Positions 1 to 8,286 of a stretch of DNA of 64,000 nucleotides are shown here, one piece after another. The position numbers and the translations under genes are program-made. Position 1 is the stretch's first letter. Each line of letters starts with the position of its first letter. The notes beneath the pieces were generated by a model that was not told the origin of the DNA, ran no database searches, and was given only the letters and a program-made list of their open reading frames with translations. Source of the stretch: Fundicoccus sp052116145 (GTDB lineage Bacteria > Bacillota > Bacilli > Lactobacillales > Aerococcaceae); the NCBI RefSeq assembly GCF_052116145.1, contig NZ_JBQKLQ010000005.1:1-64000 (forward strand), written 5' to 3'.

Positions 1-660
1 GAAAGTTAACCTAGAGCGTGTATTATTAAATGGAAAGTTTAATTTTCGGGGCTAATTTAAGCCAATTTCCATTAAATTACCTTTTAATTGTCCCACTCAG
101 AAGATGAGTGGACACGTTAGATTTTTAATGTGACCACTCAAATCACGAGTGGAACAATTAGAGTCGAAAGTTAACCTAGAGCGTGTATTATTAAATGGAA
201 AGTTTAATTTCCGGGGATAATTTAAGCCAATTTCCATTAAATTACCTTTTAATTGTCCCACTCAGAAGATGAGTGGGCATGTTAGATTTTTAATGTGACC
301 ACTCAAATCGCGAGTGGAACAATTAGAGTCGAAAGTTAACCTAGAGCGTGTATTATTAAATGGAAAGTTTAATTTTCGGGGCTAATTTAAGCCAATTTCC
401 ATTAAATTACCTTTTAATTGTCCCACTCAGAAGATGAGTGGGCACGTTAGATTTTTAATGTGACCACTCAAATCGCGAGTGGAACAATTAGAGTCGAAAG
501 TTAACCTAGAGCGTGTATTATTAAATGGAAAGTTTAATTTTCGGGGCTAATTCAAGCCGATTTCCTTTAAATCCCCTTTTAATTGTCCCACTCAGAAGAT
601 GAGTGGGCACGTTAGATTTTCAATGTGACCACTCAAATCGCGAGTGGAACAATTAACGTC
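1..660. repeat. Four tandem copies of a 165-bp non-coding repeat
   Basis: Four head-to-tail copies begin at 1, 166, 331 and 496, an exact 165-bp period with only a few substitutions; the last copy diverges near 545-585. The array probably continues beyond the left edge. Each unit holds three stem-loops. In copy 1 these are AATGGAAA/TTTCCATT (29-36 with 66-73) enclosing GGCT/AGCC, then CCACTC/GAGTGG at 93-98 with 106-111, and the same arms at 134-139 with 147-152. A larger inverted repeat (86-99 with 147-160) encloses the last two, so alternative pairings are possible. All six frames carry stops, so it is not a protein repeat. The function is unknown. Confidence 0.95.
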
Positions 661-743
661 GATAGTTAAGCTGCAAACCTAGACTCTAACGCACTCTCGC
701 TTCTCACCTTTTACCAACTTCAAGTCTTCCTACTCTTATGCAT

Positions 744-786
744 AAAAACGCCTGACAGCCACTAATGGTGAGCCGTCAGGCGTTTT
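744..786 (-). terminator. Intrinsic terminator after mgtE
   Basis: The arms ACGCCTGAC and GTCAGGCGT form a stem followed on the minus strand by a T run, immediately past the mgtE stop codon. The plus strand also has a short T run, so it may work in both directions and shield mgtE from the repeat array. Confidence 0.85.
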
Positions 787-791
787 ATTTA

Positions 792-2159
792 TTAAACTAG
801 TTTTTCTAAAAATAGTGACGCAATTGAGAAGTATATCAAAACTGACGTTAAATCACTTAGTGTAGAAATAAAGGGACCACTCGCAACTGCCGGATCAAAA
901 CCTAAACGAGTCATTAATTTCGGAATTAAAGCTCCTGCCAAGTTAGCCACAATGATAGCTGCTGCCATCGCAATACCGATGACGAAACCAAGCGTGAAAT
1001 TCTGCTTCCAAAAACCAGCTACAATGGCAATTGATATACCGACAATCACAGCTGTAATCACACCTGTTAATAACTCAAAGACGAGAGAACCAAAAAATTC
1101 ATCCTCTTCTGATTTATTCGCTAATTTTCTAACCGAAACGGCTAATGATTGCGTCCCTGCATTCCCTGCTGTACCTGTAATTAAGGTAACAAAAGAAGAT
1201 AAAACACTAGCCGTCGCAATAACTTCCTCATAACGACTAATTAACGAAGCCGTCCCTAAACCTAGAAACAGTAGGGTGATTAACCAAGGCAGACGACTTT
1301 TCGCTGCATGGAATGGTGTCTCATGTTCAACATTAACATTAACAGCCGCTAAACCAGAATAATCGCTATCGGCTTCTTCTTGAATAACATCAATAATATC
1401 ATCAACCGTAATAATGCCTAATAACTCTTGGTCAAAGCCAACCACTGGTAAAGCAAGTAAATTATAATCCATCACCATCTTAGCGACTTCTTCTTGATCA
1501 TCGTTTACTTGAACAGCAATCACACGCGTGTTCATTATATCTTTAATCAATTTAGAATCTTCGTTAACAATTAAATCTCTTAAAGAAATAACCCCAACTA
1601 AACGACGGTTTTCATCGACCACGTACACATAATAGATGGTCTCTGCTGAACTGGCAACACTTTTCAAATGTTGATAGGCGCTCTTTAAATCGTCCTCTTC
1701 TTGAACCGATACAAATTCAGTCGTCATAATCGACCCAGCCGTATCATCCAAGTAATTGATTAACTGACTTATTTCTCGCGCACTCGACGGCTTCATCAAG
1801 TGCATATATACATTGACCAAGTCGTGATTCTTTAAATTATTCAGTATATCTACCGCGTTATCAGCATACATATCGCCCAATACAGCTGCCGCATAGGCAT
1901 TATTCATCTCTTCAAAATAAGCATCCATGTATTCATGTTGCTCGGTCTCTATTGCATCAAAGACATTTGCCAATTCTGAAGGAGAAAGATATTGGTAAAC
2001 TTTCTCGCGATACTCTTGTTCAAACGCCAAAAATATTCTGGCTTGATCATATGAATGCAAAGCTAAATACTCTGTACGAAAACGTGTCATTCTATTTCCA
2101 CTGAGTAATTGTTGCATTATTTCAATATTTTCTTCGAAAGATCGTTCAAATACTTCCAT
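792..2159 (-). CDS. mgtE: Magnesium transporter MgtE
   Basis: This is a Mg2+-gated channel/transporter of the cytoplasmic membrane, 455 residues, the usual family length. The N-terminal helical MgtE_N domain covers about residues 30-130. Two CBS motifs follow (about 135-255), which sense cytosolic Mg2+. The membrane domain (about 285-455) contains the conserved pore motif GNAGTQS. The start is supported by the Shine-Dalgarno sequence AGGAGG upstream. It is last in a minus-strand run with relQ, nadK, a thiol lipoprotein and a pseudouridine synthase. No M-box riboswitch fits in the 39-bp gap upstream, so its transcription is likely driven from the operon. The function rests on strong family resemblance. 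Confidence 0.95.
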   Translation of the reverse strand: MEVFERSFEENIEIMQQLLSGNRMTRFRTEYLALHSYDQARIFLAFEQEYREKVYQYLSPSELANVFDAIETEQHEYMDAYFEEMNNAYAAAVLGDMYADNAVDILNNLKNHDLVNVYMHLMKPSSAREISQLINYLDDTAGSIMTTEFVSVQEEDDLKSAYQHLKSVASSAETIYYVYVVDENRRLVGVISLRDLIVNEDSKLIKDIMNTRVIAVQVNDDQEEVAKMVMDYNLLALPVVGFDQELLGIITVDDIIDVIQEEADSDYSGLAAVNVNVEHETPFHAAKSRLPWLITLLFLGLGTASLISRYEEVIATASVLSSFVTLITGTAGNAGTQSLAVSVRKLANKSEEDEFFGSLVFELLTGVITAVIVGISIAIVAGFWKQNFTLGFVIGIAMAAAIIVANLAGALIPKLMTRLGFDPAVASGPFISTLSDLTSVLIYFSIASLFLEKLV

Positions 2160-2198
2160 GCTTGAACCTCCTGACTATATCATTACCTTACTATCATA

Positions 2199-3089
2199 TC
2201 ATTGACGGTGTAAAAGAATCCACTCTTGCATATCAGAAGGCAAATCCTGCTTCACAATAATCGGCTCCTGCGTAAAAGGTTGCCTGAAACTTAACTCTCC
2301 GCAATGAAGCGCTTGACGCGTTAATGGTGCCTGTAAATGACCACCATATAAGTCATCTCCTAATAAAGGGCCACCCAAATGTTTCATATGGACTCTAATT
2401 TGATGCGTCCGTCCAGTATGTAATTGTAGCTTCAATAAACTGCTGTCTTTCAATGCTTCCTCAAGCCAGTATTCAGTTTCAGCTACTTTCCCCGTGTGAT
2501 GCACACGACGAGTAATAATCGAATTTTCATCACGAGCAATCGGAGCACTGATTAAGCCCTGAGGTAACCAATCAGCACGCGAGCTGATCGCAAAGTATAT
2601 TTTGTTAATTTGACGGGCTTGAATCTGACGATCCAATAGAGCGTGAGCCAAACGGTGCTTGGCAATCAACATTAAGCCTGATGTGTCGCGGTCTAAACGA
2701 GTCACAATATGAATGACTTGATCCGCGTAATTATGTTGAACATAGTAGCCACGTATACGGTTGGCCATCGATCCGCTCGGATTTTTCACCGACGGAATCG
2801 ACACTACACCGACTGGTTTATTGACCACAAGGACATCGCGGTCTTCATAAACCACTTCTACACCATCAGGTGCTGGCACGACTGTTTCATGCCCCAATTC
2901 ATCCGGTGCAATCAATGTTAATAAATCCCCCGCTTGAATAGTCTGTCTGACTGTCACCGCTTGATGATTTAACAGAATGCTTCCAGAAAACTTTACCCAT
3001 GATGTAAAAGCACGTGGAATATCTAAATGCCTTAAAAACAACTTAATAGTCGTAGGCGTTTGCGCCTGATATTGCCAATTGAACTCCAA
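2199..3089 (-). CDS. RluA/RluD-family pseudouridine synthase
   Basis: It converts selected uridines of structured RNA, most likely 23S rRNA, to pseudouridine. The 296-residue protein has an S4-like N-terminal region (about 10-70) and the catalytic signature RLDRDTSGLML with the presumed nucleophile Asp133. The motif LHTGRTHQIRVH lies near residue 225. Translation appears to begin at TTG (3087-3089) with a weak GGGA site. It starts 16 bp after the thiol-lipoprotein gene and lies 39 bp before mgtE, so co-transcription is likely. The order relQ-nadK-RluD-type enzyme is well known in Firmicutes (yjbM-ppnK-yjbO in Bacillus). The exact uridine target cannot be read from sequence. Confidence 0.92.
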   Translation of the reverse strand: MEFNWQYQAQTPTTIKLFLRHLDIPRAFTSWVKFSGSILLNHQAVTVRQTIQAGDLLTLIAPDELGHETVVPAPDGVEVVYEDRDVLVVNKPVGVVSIPSVKNPSGSMANRIRGYYVQHNYADQVIHIVTRLDRDTSGLMLIAKHRLAHALLDRQIQARQINKIYFAISSRADWLPQGLISAPIARDENSIITRRVHHTGKVAETEYWLEEALKDSSLLKLQLHTGRTHQIRVHMKHLGGPLLGDDLYGGHLQAPLTRQALHCGELSFRQPFTQEPIIVKQDLPSDMQEWILLHRQ

Positions 3090-3105
3090 CTAATTCCCAA
3101 ACTTT

Positions 3106-3717
3106 CTATTGTGTTTTATCTACAAATTCTAATAAGAATGCTTCAATTTCTTCCATTGAGCTTTCGTGATTTACTTTGCTAGCTACCTTTACGTCCTCAA
3201 CAATAAAGGCATGTGGTACAGTATCTACGTTATATAATTGCATGGCATCCGCGAAAGTCGCATCATTACCCCGTTCTTTCGTATTATAGTAATGAATTTC
3301 TACGCCTAATTCACTCGCCAATTGATTGATTTTCGGCGAGAAAACCTTACAGAAAGGGCACTCATCAAAGCCTAAATAAACAATAGCCGGCGTATTATTC
3401 GTCGAAACCATTAATTCTGCATAAGCTGTTTCAGACTCAACAGGCTTTAATTGACTGTAAGCTGCCGTATCCGTCTCACCTGTATAAATAGCTACCTCAT
3501 CTAATTCGGCATAAACTGCGGCCTTTTCTTCTTCGTCTAAACTTAATAATTGCGTGCCGTCTTCAAAAGTCACTTCGCGCTCAACTAATTCGACAGATTC
3601 TACCGCTCCCGTTTCTTCTGAAGATACACTCTCTTCATTCATTTGTGATTGATTACAAGCTGTTAAAACGACTAACACGCTCGATAAACCCACTAATTTA
3701 ACCAAAGCTTTCTTCAT
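3106..3717 (-). CDS. Thioredoxin-like lipoprotein with CPFC motif
   Basis: This is an extracytoplasmic, membrane-anchored thiol protein of 203 residues. The N terminus is a lipoprotein signal with lipobox LTAC and Cys21 as the lipidated residue. A Glu/Ser-rich spacer follows, and the thioredoxin fold starts near residue 105 with CPFC at 120-123. A cis-Pro segment (DTVPHAF) follows near 180. CPFC is unlike the CGPC of housekeeping thioredoxins and resembles bacteriocin-accessory or TlpA-like proteins. The gene sits inside the otherwise conserved relQ-nadK-rluD-mgtE neighbourhood. Its substrate is unknown; a role in exported-protein disulfide chemistry is an inference. The start is supported by GGAGAG 7 bases upstream. 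Confidence 0.85.
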   Translation of the reverse strand: MKKALVKLVGLSSVLVVLTACNQSQMNEESVSSEETGAVESVELVEREVTFEDGTQLLSLDEEEKAAVYAELDEVAIYTGETDTAAYSQLKPVESETAYAELMVSTNNTPAIVYLGFDECPFCKVFSPKINQLASELGVEIHYYNTKERGNDATFADAMQLYNVDTVPHAFIVEDVKVASKVNHESSMEEIEAFLLEFVDKTQ

Positions 3718-3792
3718 TCAACACTCTCCAAACTCTCTTTATTAAAATCATAAAACTCTTGATGACATCATTTGATCACGTTACAAACGGTA

Positions 3793-4650
3793 TTATTTAA
3801 GGTAATTCAGGCTACCACTGGGTTGCCCTTGTTGACGCCCTTGTTTGCGACCGATGAAGGAGTTTTCCACTCGGTCCCAATAATGCATATGTCTAAAGCT
3901 AGCAAAACGAATACGTTCTGCTGCTAATTGAATACGAATGCTCTTAACTGGCAAATGATTAAATGTCATATTATCAATCGACATACCAAATTCCTTTTCT
4001 TCAGCTTCTACATATAACTGAAACCATTCATCTCTCGGGATAATGATTGGAGAACTTAAGGTTCGATACACTCGGTTATTGACAGAGGCCATTTCCGTTA
4101 ATTGAATCGCATCTAATCGAGGATGAATCACAGCGCCACCTAAGGATTTATTTAAACCCGTTGATCCTGTTGGGGTTGATACACACAACCCGTCTCCTCG
4201 AAATGTCTCAAAAAAGTGCTCTTTAATATAGACCTCACATACCATCGTTCCTTTAAATGAACGGACAGAAAATTCATTTAGTGCTAGCCTTGTTTTTTTA
4301 GAACCGTCCTCTAATGTCATTTCAACTTTTAATAGAGGATAACTAACGGATTCACCTTTAGAGTCTAGAATACCTTGAATCACTTCATCTATCTCAAAAC
4401 TTTGCCAATCAGTATAAAAACCTAGATGGCCCGTATGAATGCCAATAAAACGCGCCGAATTGACCGAATGGGTGAAGTCATGAAAAGCAGAGAGTAATGT
4501 CCCATCTCCACCAATAGAAATAATATAATCAGGTGCTTCATCCTTACCAACCACTTTAATCGCGGTCGTTTTCATTTTCTTTACCAATTCTTCTTTAAGT
4601 TCTAAAGATTGTGGCTTGTCATTTGAATAAATTAAAACTTTCTTTTCCAT
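3793..4650 (-). CDS. nadK: NAD kinase
   Basis: This cytosolic enzyme phosphorylates NAD to NADP at the 2'-hydroxyl of the adenosine ribose. The 285-residue protein shows the diagnostic GGDGT motif at 47-51 and the glycine/threonine-rich NAD-binding segment STPTGSTGLNKSLGG near residue 160. The C-terminal tail is rich in Gln and Gly and a little longer than in Bacillus PpnK homologues. The gene follows relQ by about 33 bp, the standard arrangement with the small alarmone synthetase, which suggests one transcript linking nucleotide second messengers and NADP supply. Confidence 0.96.
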   Translation of the reverse strand: MEKKVLIYSNDKPQSLELKEELVKKMKTTAIKVVGKDEAPDYIISIGGDGTLLSAFHDFTHSVNSARFIGIHTGHLGFYTDWQSFEIDEVIQGILDSKGESVSYPLLKVEMTLEDGSKKTRLALNEFSVRSFKGTMVCEVYIKEHFFETFRGDGLCVSTPTGSTGLNKSLGGAVIHPRLDAIQLTEMASVNNRVYRTLSSPIIIPRDEWFQLYVEAEEKEFGMSIDNMTFNHLPVKSIRIQLAAERIRFASFRHMHYWDRVENSFIGRKQGRQQGQPSGSLNYLK

Positions 4651-4683
4651 AGCTCCTCCTTAGTCATCGCACTAGGCGTGAAA

Positions 4684-5319
4684 CTACATATAACGGCGAT
4701 CGAAAATTTGAATGGCTTCGCGTATTTCTTCGCGTATTTCTGACATCTCTTCATCTAATAAGAAAGCTGCTTCTGACGCTCTTTCAAGTCTATTTAAGAT
4801 GGCATCAGGATATTCCCCACTATATTTATAATTCAAAGAATGTTCGATTGTAGCCCAAAAATTCATCGCTAATGTCCGGATTTGAACTTCAACAATCACC
4901 GGCACTTCTCCTGACGCTCTTTGGACAGGATACTCTAACACCATATGATACGAACGATAACCACTTGGTTTACGATGTTGAATATAATCGCGAATTAGTA
5001 TGACTTTAAAATCTTTACGATTCATCAGTAAATTAGCCACTTCATAGATATCTTCTACGAACTGACACATAATACGTATCCCAGCGATGTCTTGAACACC
5101 ATCTAACATGTCTTCTGCTTCAATATTTCGTACATGCATTTTTTCGAGAATACTTTCTCTTGTTTTGGTTCGTCCTGTTACAAATTCAATCGGAGCATGA
5201 CGATTGAGAGCATGATATTCCTTTCGAATATTCTTTAATTTTAATTTCAATTCTTCGACGGCTTGTTGATAAGGTGCCAAGAATACCTCCCAATCATCTA
5301 CAAAATCATCTGCTAACAA
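4684..5319 (-). CDS. relQ: Small alarmone synthetase RelQ (GTP pyrophosphokinase)
   Basis: It synthesises (p)ppGpp from ATP and GTP or GDP. It has only the RelA/SpoT synthetase domain and no HD hydrolase or ACT regions. Conserved features are EFVTGRTKTRESI, DIAGIRIMCQFVEDI and VEVQIRTLAMNFWATIEHSL. I place the start at TTG 5317-5319, behind GGGGTGAG, because this aligns with the short N termini of RelQ/YjbM (the DDWEVFLAPY region). A longer reading from GTG at 5367 has no Shine-Dalgarno site. The gene is divergent from the CYTH gene and leads the nadK operon. Function is highly confident, the start less so. Confidence 0.9.
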   Translation of the reverse strand: MLADDFVDDWEVFLAPYQQAVEELKLKLKNIRKEYHALNRHAPIEFVTGRTKTRESILEKMHVRNIEAEDMLDGVQDIAGIRIMCQFVEDIYEVANLLMNRKDFKVILIRDYIQHRKPSGYRSYHMVLEYPVQRASGEVPVIVEVQIRTLAMNFWATIEHSLNYKYSGEYPDAILNRLERASEAAFLLDEEMSEIREEIREAIQIFDRRYM

Positions 5320-5485
5320 AAATCTCACCCCAGGTCTTAGTATTTGACTATAATTTATGTTACTCACAGCACTATTTTAGCACACTTCTGTTTATAATTA
5401 TGTACTTTGTCCGAAATATGATAAGCTTAAGTGCAAAGAATTTTGACTTGTGTAAAGAATGAGACAAATAGAAAGGGTTCGACTC

Positions 5486-6076
5486 ATGACTGTTGAATTA
5501 GAACAAGAACTAAAAGTGTTACTCACTAAGGAGCAATTTGATGCATTGCTTCACCATTGGAAATTAGACAACTCTCAACCAAACTTGAGACAACATAATA
5601 CCTACTACGATACCAATGACCAATTATTAAAACATTGTGATGCTGCTTTAAGGTTAAGAAATTTTGCTGACTCCAGCGTATGGACCATCAAGCATCGACA
5701 AAATGCTTTTCAATCTTTAGAGTATCACCAACCCAATCCTCGTCCACTCTCACCACCCAGCAATCTTTCAAGCGATTTTATTCAAGAGGTTGGTCTGTTA
5801 AACTTTTTAAAAGAACAAGCTATTGAGTTAAATGAATTAAAACAAACTTATGACATTCAAACACAACGCTGGTTAATTACCGCAGAGTTTGGAGAATTCG
5901 CCTTGGATGCGAGTCAATTTGGTGATCAGTTTGATTATGAATTAGAACTAGAAACTGATCAGCTTGTTCCCGCTCAAATCGCTTTTAAATCATTTTTAGA
6001 TTCTTTTGGAATTAAATTACTTCAAGCTGAGACAAAGTTGAGTCGTGCAGCTAATTACTTTAAAACAAACTCATAA
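5486..6076 (+). CDS. CYTH-domain protein (YjbK type)
   Basis: It belongs to the CYTH superfamily, whose members bind triphosphate compounds and divalent metals in a tunnel-shaped fold. The signature ExExK is present near the N terminus (EQELK), with further charged strands (ALRLRNF, WTIKHR, ELELETD). The ATG at 5486 is preferred because AAAGGG lies 8 bases upstream; an ATG at 5459 lacks such a site. Its pairing with relQ and spxH is the yjbH-yjbK-yjbM neighbourhood of Bacillus. Activity in vivo (triphosphatase or regulator) is not established from sequence. Confidence 0.85.
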   Translation: MTVELEQELKVLLTKEQFDALLHHWKLDNSQPNLRQHNTYYDTNDQLLKHCDAALRLRNFADSSVWTIKHRQNAFQSLEYHQPNPRPLSPPSNLSSDFIQEVGLLNFLKEQAIELNELKQTYDIQTQRWLITAEFGEFALDASQFGDQFDYELELETDQLVPAQIAFKSFLDSFGIKLLQAETKLSRAANYFKTNS

Positions 6077-6169
6077 TCAAACGTACAAAAGGCATATCGG
6101 TAGTATATTGGCCATGTTTTTGATACTATGATAGTGAGGTATACGACATGTGTAAAGGAGGGATACGAG

Positions 6170-6850
6170 ATGTTACCTAATTATCAAGTCGAATATCAGG
6201 TAAATGGAATCCCCAGACTATTTGAGTTTTATCTATTTGTTAATCCATTAGGCAGAAAAAGCTATTATGCGGAGCAAGAATTAAATAAAACTGTAAATAT
6301 GATTGCCGCCAAAGTAGACATACATATTCTGACTTTCCATAATCAGAAAATCATCACAGAATTTATGAAACATTTAGGCGCACCAGTCAACGACCTAAAA
6401 ACGCGCAATCAAATCTACCGTACTGTTTATCAAGCGTCTCTGGCTTATAAAGCCGCCTCGATGCAAGGTAAACGCAAAGGTAGAATCTTTCTAATGAAAA
6501 TGCAACAACATATTCAAGGTGACTTTGACTTATTCACTAAAGAATTTGTCTATGATTTAGTGCGTGAAGTAGGGCTTGACTTAGAAACTTTCCAAGAGGA
6601 TTTCCAATCAGATTTCGTCCGACAATTATATTTAAATGATCAAAAGATTGCGGTGGATATGCAAGTTGAAAGAACCCCATCCCTAGTAGTATTTGAGAAT
6701 AGTATTGATGGATTTCTCGTTGATGGGAAAATCACCTGTCAGAATATTCTAAGTCAACTAGACGATATGATGGAAGAAACTTGTCATGCAGATCAGACAA
6801 GCAAACCGCACAAACCACATTTATCATTATTAAGAAACAATACACTTTAA
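6170..6850 (+). CDS. spxH: ClpXP adaptor SpxH (YjbH) lacking the CxxC motif
   Basis: SpxH/YjbH is a DsbA-fold adaptor that delivers the regulator Spx to ClpXP for degradation. The 226-residue protein keeps the family's FEFYLFVNPLG entry strand and a cis-Pro region (RTPSLVVF). Where many homologues carry CPEC-like cysteines after this strand, here the sequence is GRKSYYAE, so no redox pair exists. The start is the ATG at 6170, directly behind AAAGGAGGG; an earlier in-frame ATG at 6128 has a poorer site. Its presumed client spx is encoded at 41209-41607 and other Clp partners (mecA) are nearby. Function by family and neighbourhood. Confidence 0.82.
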   Translation: MLPNYQVEYQVNGIPRLFEFYLFVNPLGRKSYYAEQELNKTVNMIAAKVDIHILTFHNQKIITEFMKHLGAPVNDLKTRNQIYRTVYQASLAYKAASMQGKRKGRIFLMKMQQHIQGDFDLFTKEFVYDLVREVGLDLETFQEDFQSDFVRQLYLNDQKIAVDMQVERTPSLVVFENSIDGFLVDGKITCQNILSQLDDMMEETCHADQTSKPHKPHLSLLRNNTL

Positions 6851-6899
6851 TTAAATTAAAATCATCTACTTTCCCAAAAAATGTAGTCGATTTTTCACT

Positions 6900-6934
6900 A
6901 AAAAAGCCAGGACGCATTGTCCTGGCTTTTTTCT
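6900..6934. terminator. Bidirectional terminator between spxH and metQ
   Basis: AAAAGCCAGGAC and GTCCTGGCTTTT form a perfect stem with T runs on both strands. The genes converge here, so it can stop both transcripts. Confidence 0.9.
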
Positions 6935-6949
6935 TTAAATAACTATCGT

Positions 6950-7843
6950 TTATTCTGCTGATTCGGACGACTCTTCGACACCGTCTTCACCTATTACTGG
7001 TGCATTTTCCCAGGCAGGTTTGTCGCCATTATTCGTTGTATCATATAAGGCTTGTGCTACTTCAACTGATTGATAGTAAGAAACAATTTGTAATAATAAT
7101 GGTTCTTCCACATTTTCCGCTTGTGTCACAATGACGTTACGGTAGGCTTCACTCAATTGTTCTGGATGATCAGCATCGACAAATATTGCATCTTTCGTTA
7201 AGGATAAACCAGCATCTGTGGCGAAATTTAAATTAATGAAGGCTGCTGCCACGTCAGGTAAAACTAAAGGTAATTGCGCTGCGTCTAATTCTTCAAATGT
7301 GAGGTTCTTTGGATTGTCTGTAATATCGTCTAATGTTGGTAAATAGCCTGCTGCATCATCCACTTCAATCACACCAGCAATTTCTAAGCCAAGAATGGCA
7401 CGTCCACCGTTAGTCGGGTCGTTAGGAATCGCAACTGTATCCCCTTCTTGCAAGTCATCTAATGAAGAGATCTTCTCAGAATATGCCCCCATTGGTGAAA
7501 CGAAAGTGAAGCCGATAGGGGTTAGTTCTTCTTCGTTTGCTTCATTCCAGTTTTCTAAGAAGGCAACGTGTTGGAAAGCGTTCAAGTTAATTGAACCATC
7601 AGCTAAAGCAATATTTGGTTGAACATAATCATTAAATAATACCAGCTCCAACTCAATCCCATCAGCTGCTGCTTTCTCAACTACGACATCCCAAACATCT
7701 TCGGCTGGTCCAGATACGATGCCAACGGTCACTGTTTCTCCTTCGAATTCACTCTGAGCAGAAAGACGCGTGATACTACTTGCTCCTACAAAAACACTTG
7801 CTGCTAAACCAACGACACTTAATTTTGTTAATAATTTTTTCAT
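6950..7843 (-). CDS. metQ: MetQ/NlpA-family methionine-binding protein without lipobox
   Basis: It is a substrate-binding protein for a methionine ABC importer, 297 residues. The NlpA-family pattern is clear: VTVGIVSGP near the N terminus, then DYVQPN, LNAFQHVAFL, IPNDPTNGGRAL-like and YYQSVEVAQAL. The N terminus is a hydrophobic signal peptide ending near SAQS, but no cysteine exists anywhere in the protein, so the usual lipid anchor is missing. The ATG at 7843 is chosen because GGGAG precedes it and it begins the signal peptide; a longer frame runs into the T-box. No metN or metP gene is adjacent. Regulation is by a methionine T-box upstream. The C terminus is acidic. Confidence 0.85.
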   Translation of the reverse strand: MKKLLTKLSVVGLAASVFVGASSITRLSAQSEFEGETVTVGIVSGPAEDVWDVVVEKAAADGIELELVLFNDYVQPNIALADGSINLNAFQHVAFLENWNEANEEELTPIGFTFVSPMGAYSEKISSLDDLQEGDTVAIPNDPTNGGRAILGLEIAGVIEVDDAAGYLPTLDDITDNPKNLTFEELDAAQLPLVLPDVAAAFINLNFATDAGLSLTKDAIFVDADHPEQLSEAYRNVIVTQAENVEEPLLLQIVSYYQSVEVAQALYDTTNNGDKPAWENAPVIGEDGVEESSESAE

Positions 7844-7869
7844 ATTTATCTTCTCCCTTTTTGTTATCT

Positions 7870-8165
7870 GATTTCCAAAACAATGCAAAAAACTCCCGCC
7901 CTTAGCAAAGGACGAGAGCGTAAATTCTCGTGGTACCACCTTAGTTTGTTATAACATCACTATTATAACCTCATCCAGTACGCAATAATAAAGAAGCTTG
8001 TTATACTGGGGCATTTTAACGGTCGCATCCGTTCATTCTTATTGACTAAGCATTCAGAATGACAGCTCAGTGGCCATTTTCAATTTATCACCTATACTCG
8101 CTTTCACCAGACGCGAGCTCTCTAAGATATGTTATAAATTTACTTTCCACTTCAAAGCTTTTTTG
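7870..8165 (-). promoter_or_regulatory. Met-specific T-box leader of metQ
   Basis: On the minus strand the leader starts with the AGAGAG and GGTGAAAGCGAG elements of stem I. A candidate specifier ATG lies at 8075-8077 in the expected context, followed by GCCACTGAG. The conserved T-box AAGGTGGTACCACG covers about 7929-7942. The terminator stem CTCTCGTCCTTT/AAGGGCGGGAG with a T run lies at 7884-7918. Uncharged tRNA-Met would stabilise the antiterminator and turn metQ on. Specifier assignment is by eye. Confidence 0.88.
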
Positions 8166-8175
8166 ATTTAAATAT

Positions 8176-8204
8176 AATATATAGCATAAACTCACATAAA
8201 TCAA
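8176..8204 (-). promoter_or_regulatory. Promoter of the metQ T-box transcript
   Basis: -35 TTGATT (8199-8204), a 17-bp spacer and -10 TATATT (8176-8181) on the minus strand, correctly placed just upstream of stem I. Confidence 0.7.
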
Positions 8205-8286
8205 GCCCTTTTTTAATTTAATTTTAATTTAACTTCTGATATGATACACTGGTTCTAATATTTAACGTCGGAAAGGAAGCATATTT

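Noticed and set aside
1..660. CRISPR array interpretation of the left-edge repeats
   Set aside because: The copies are contiguous 165-bp units with no variable spacers and no cas genes follow.
1..660. Protein-coding repeat (165 is a multiple of 3)
   Set aside because: Every frame on both strands contains a stop codon within each unit.
2160..2198. M-box (Mg2+) riboswitch before mgtE
   Set aside because: Only 39 bp separate mgtE from the upstream gene, far too short for an M-box.
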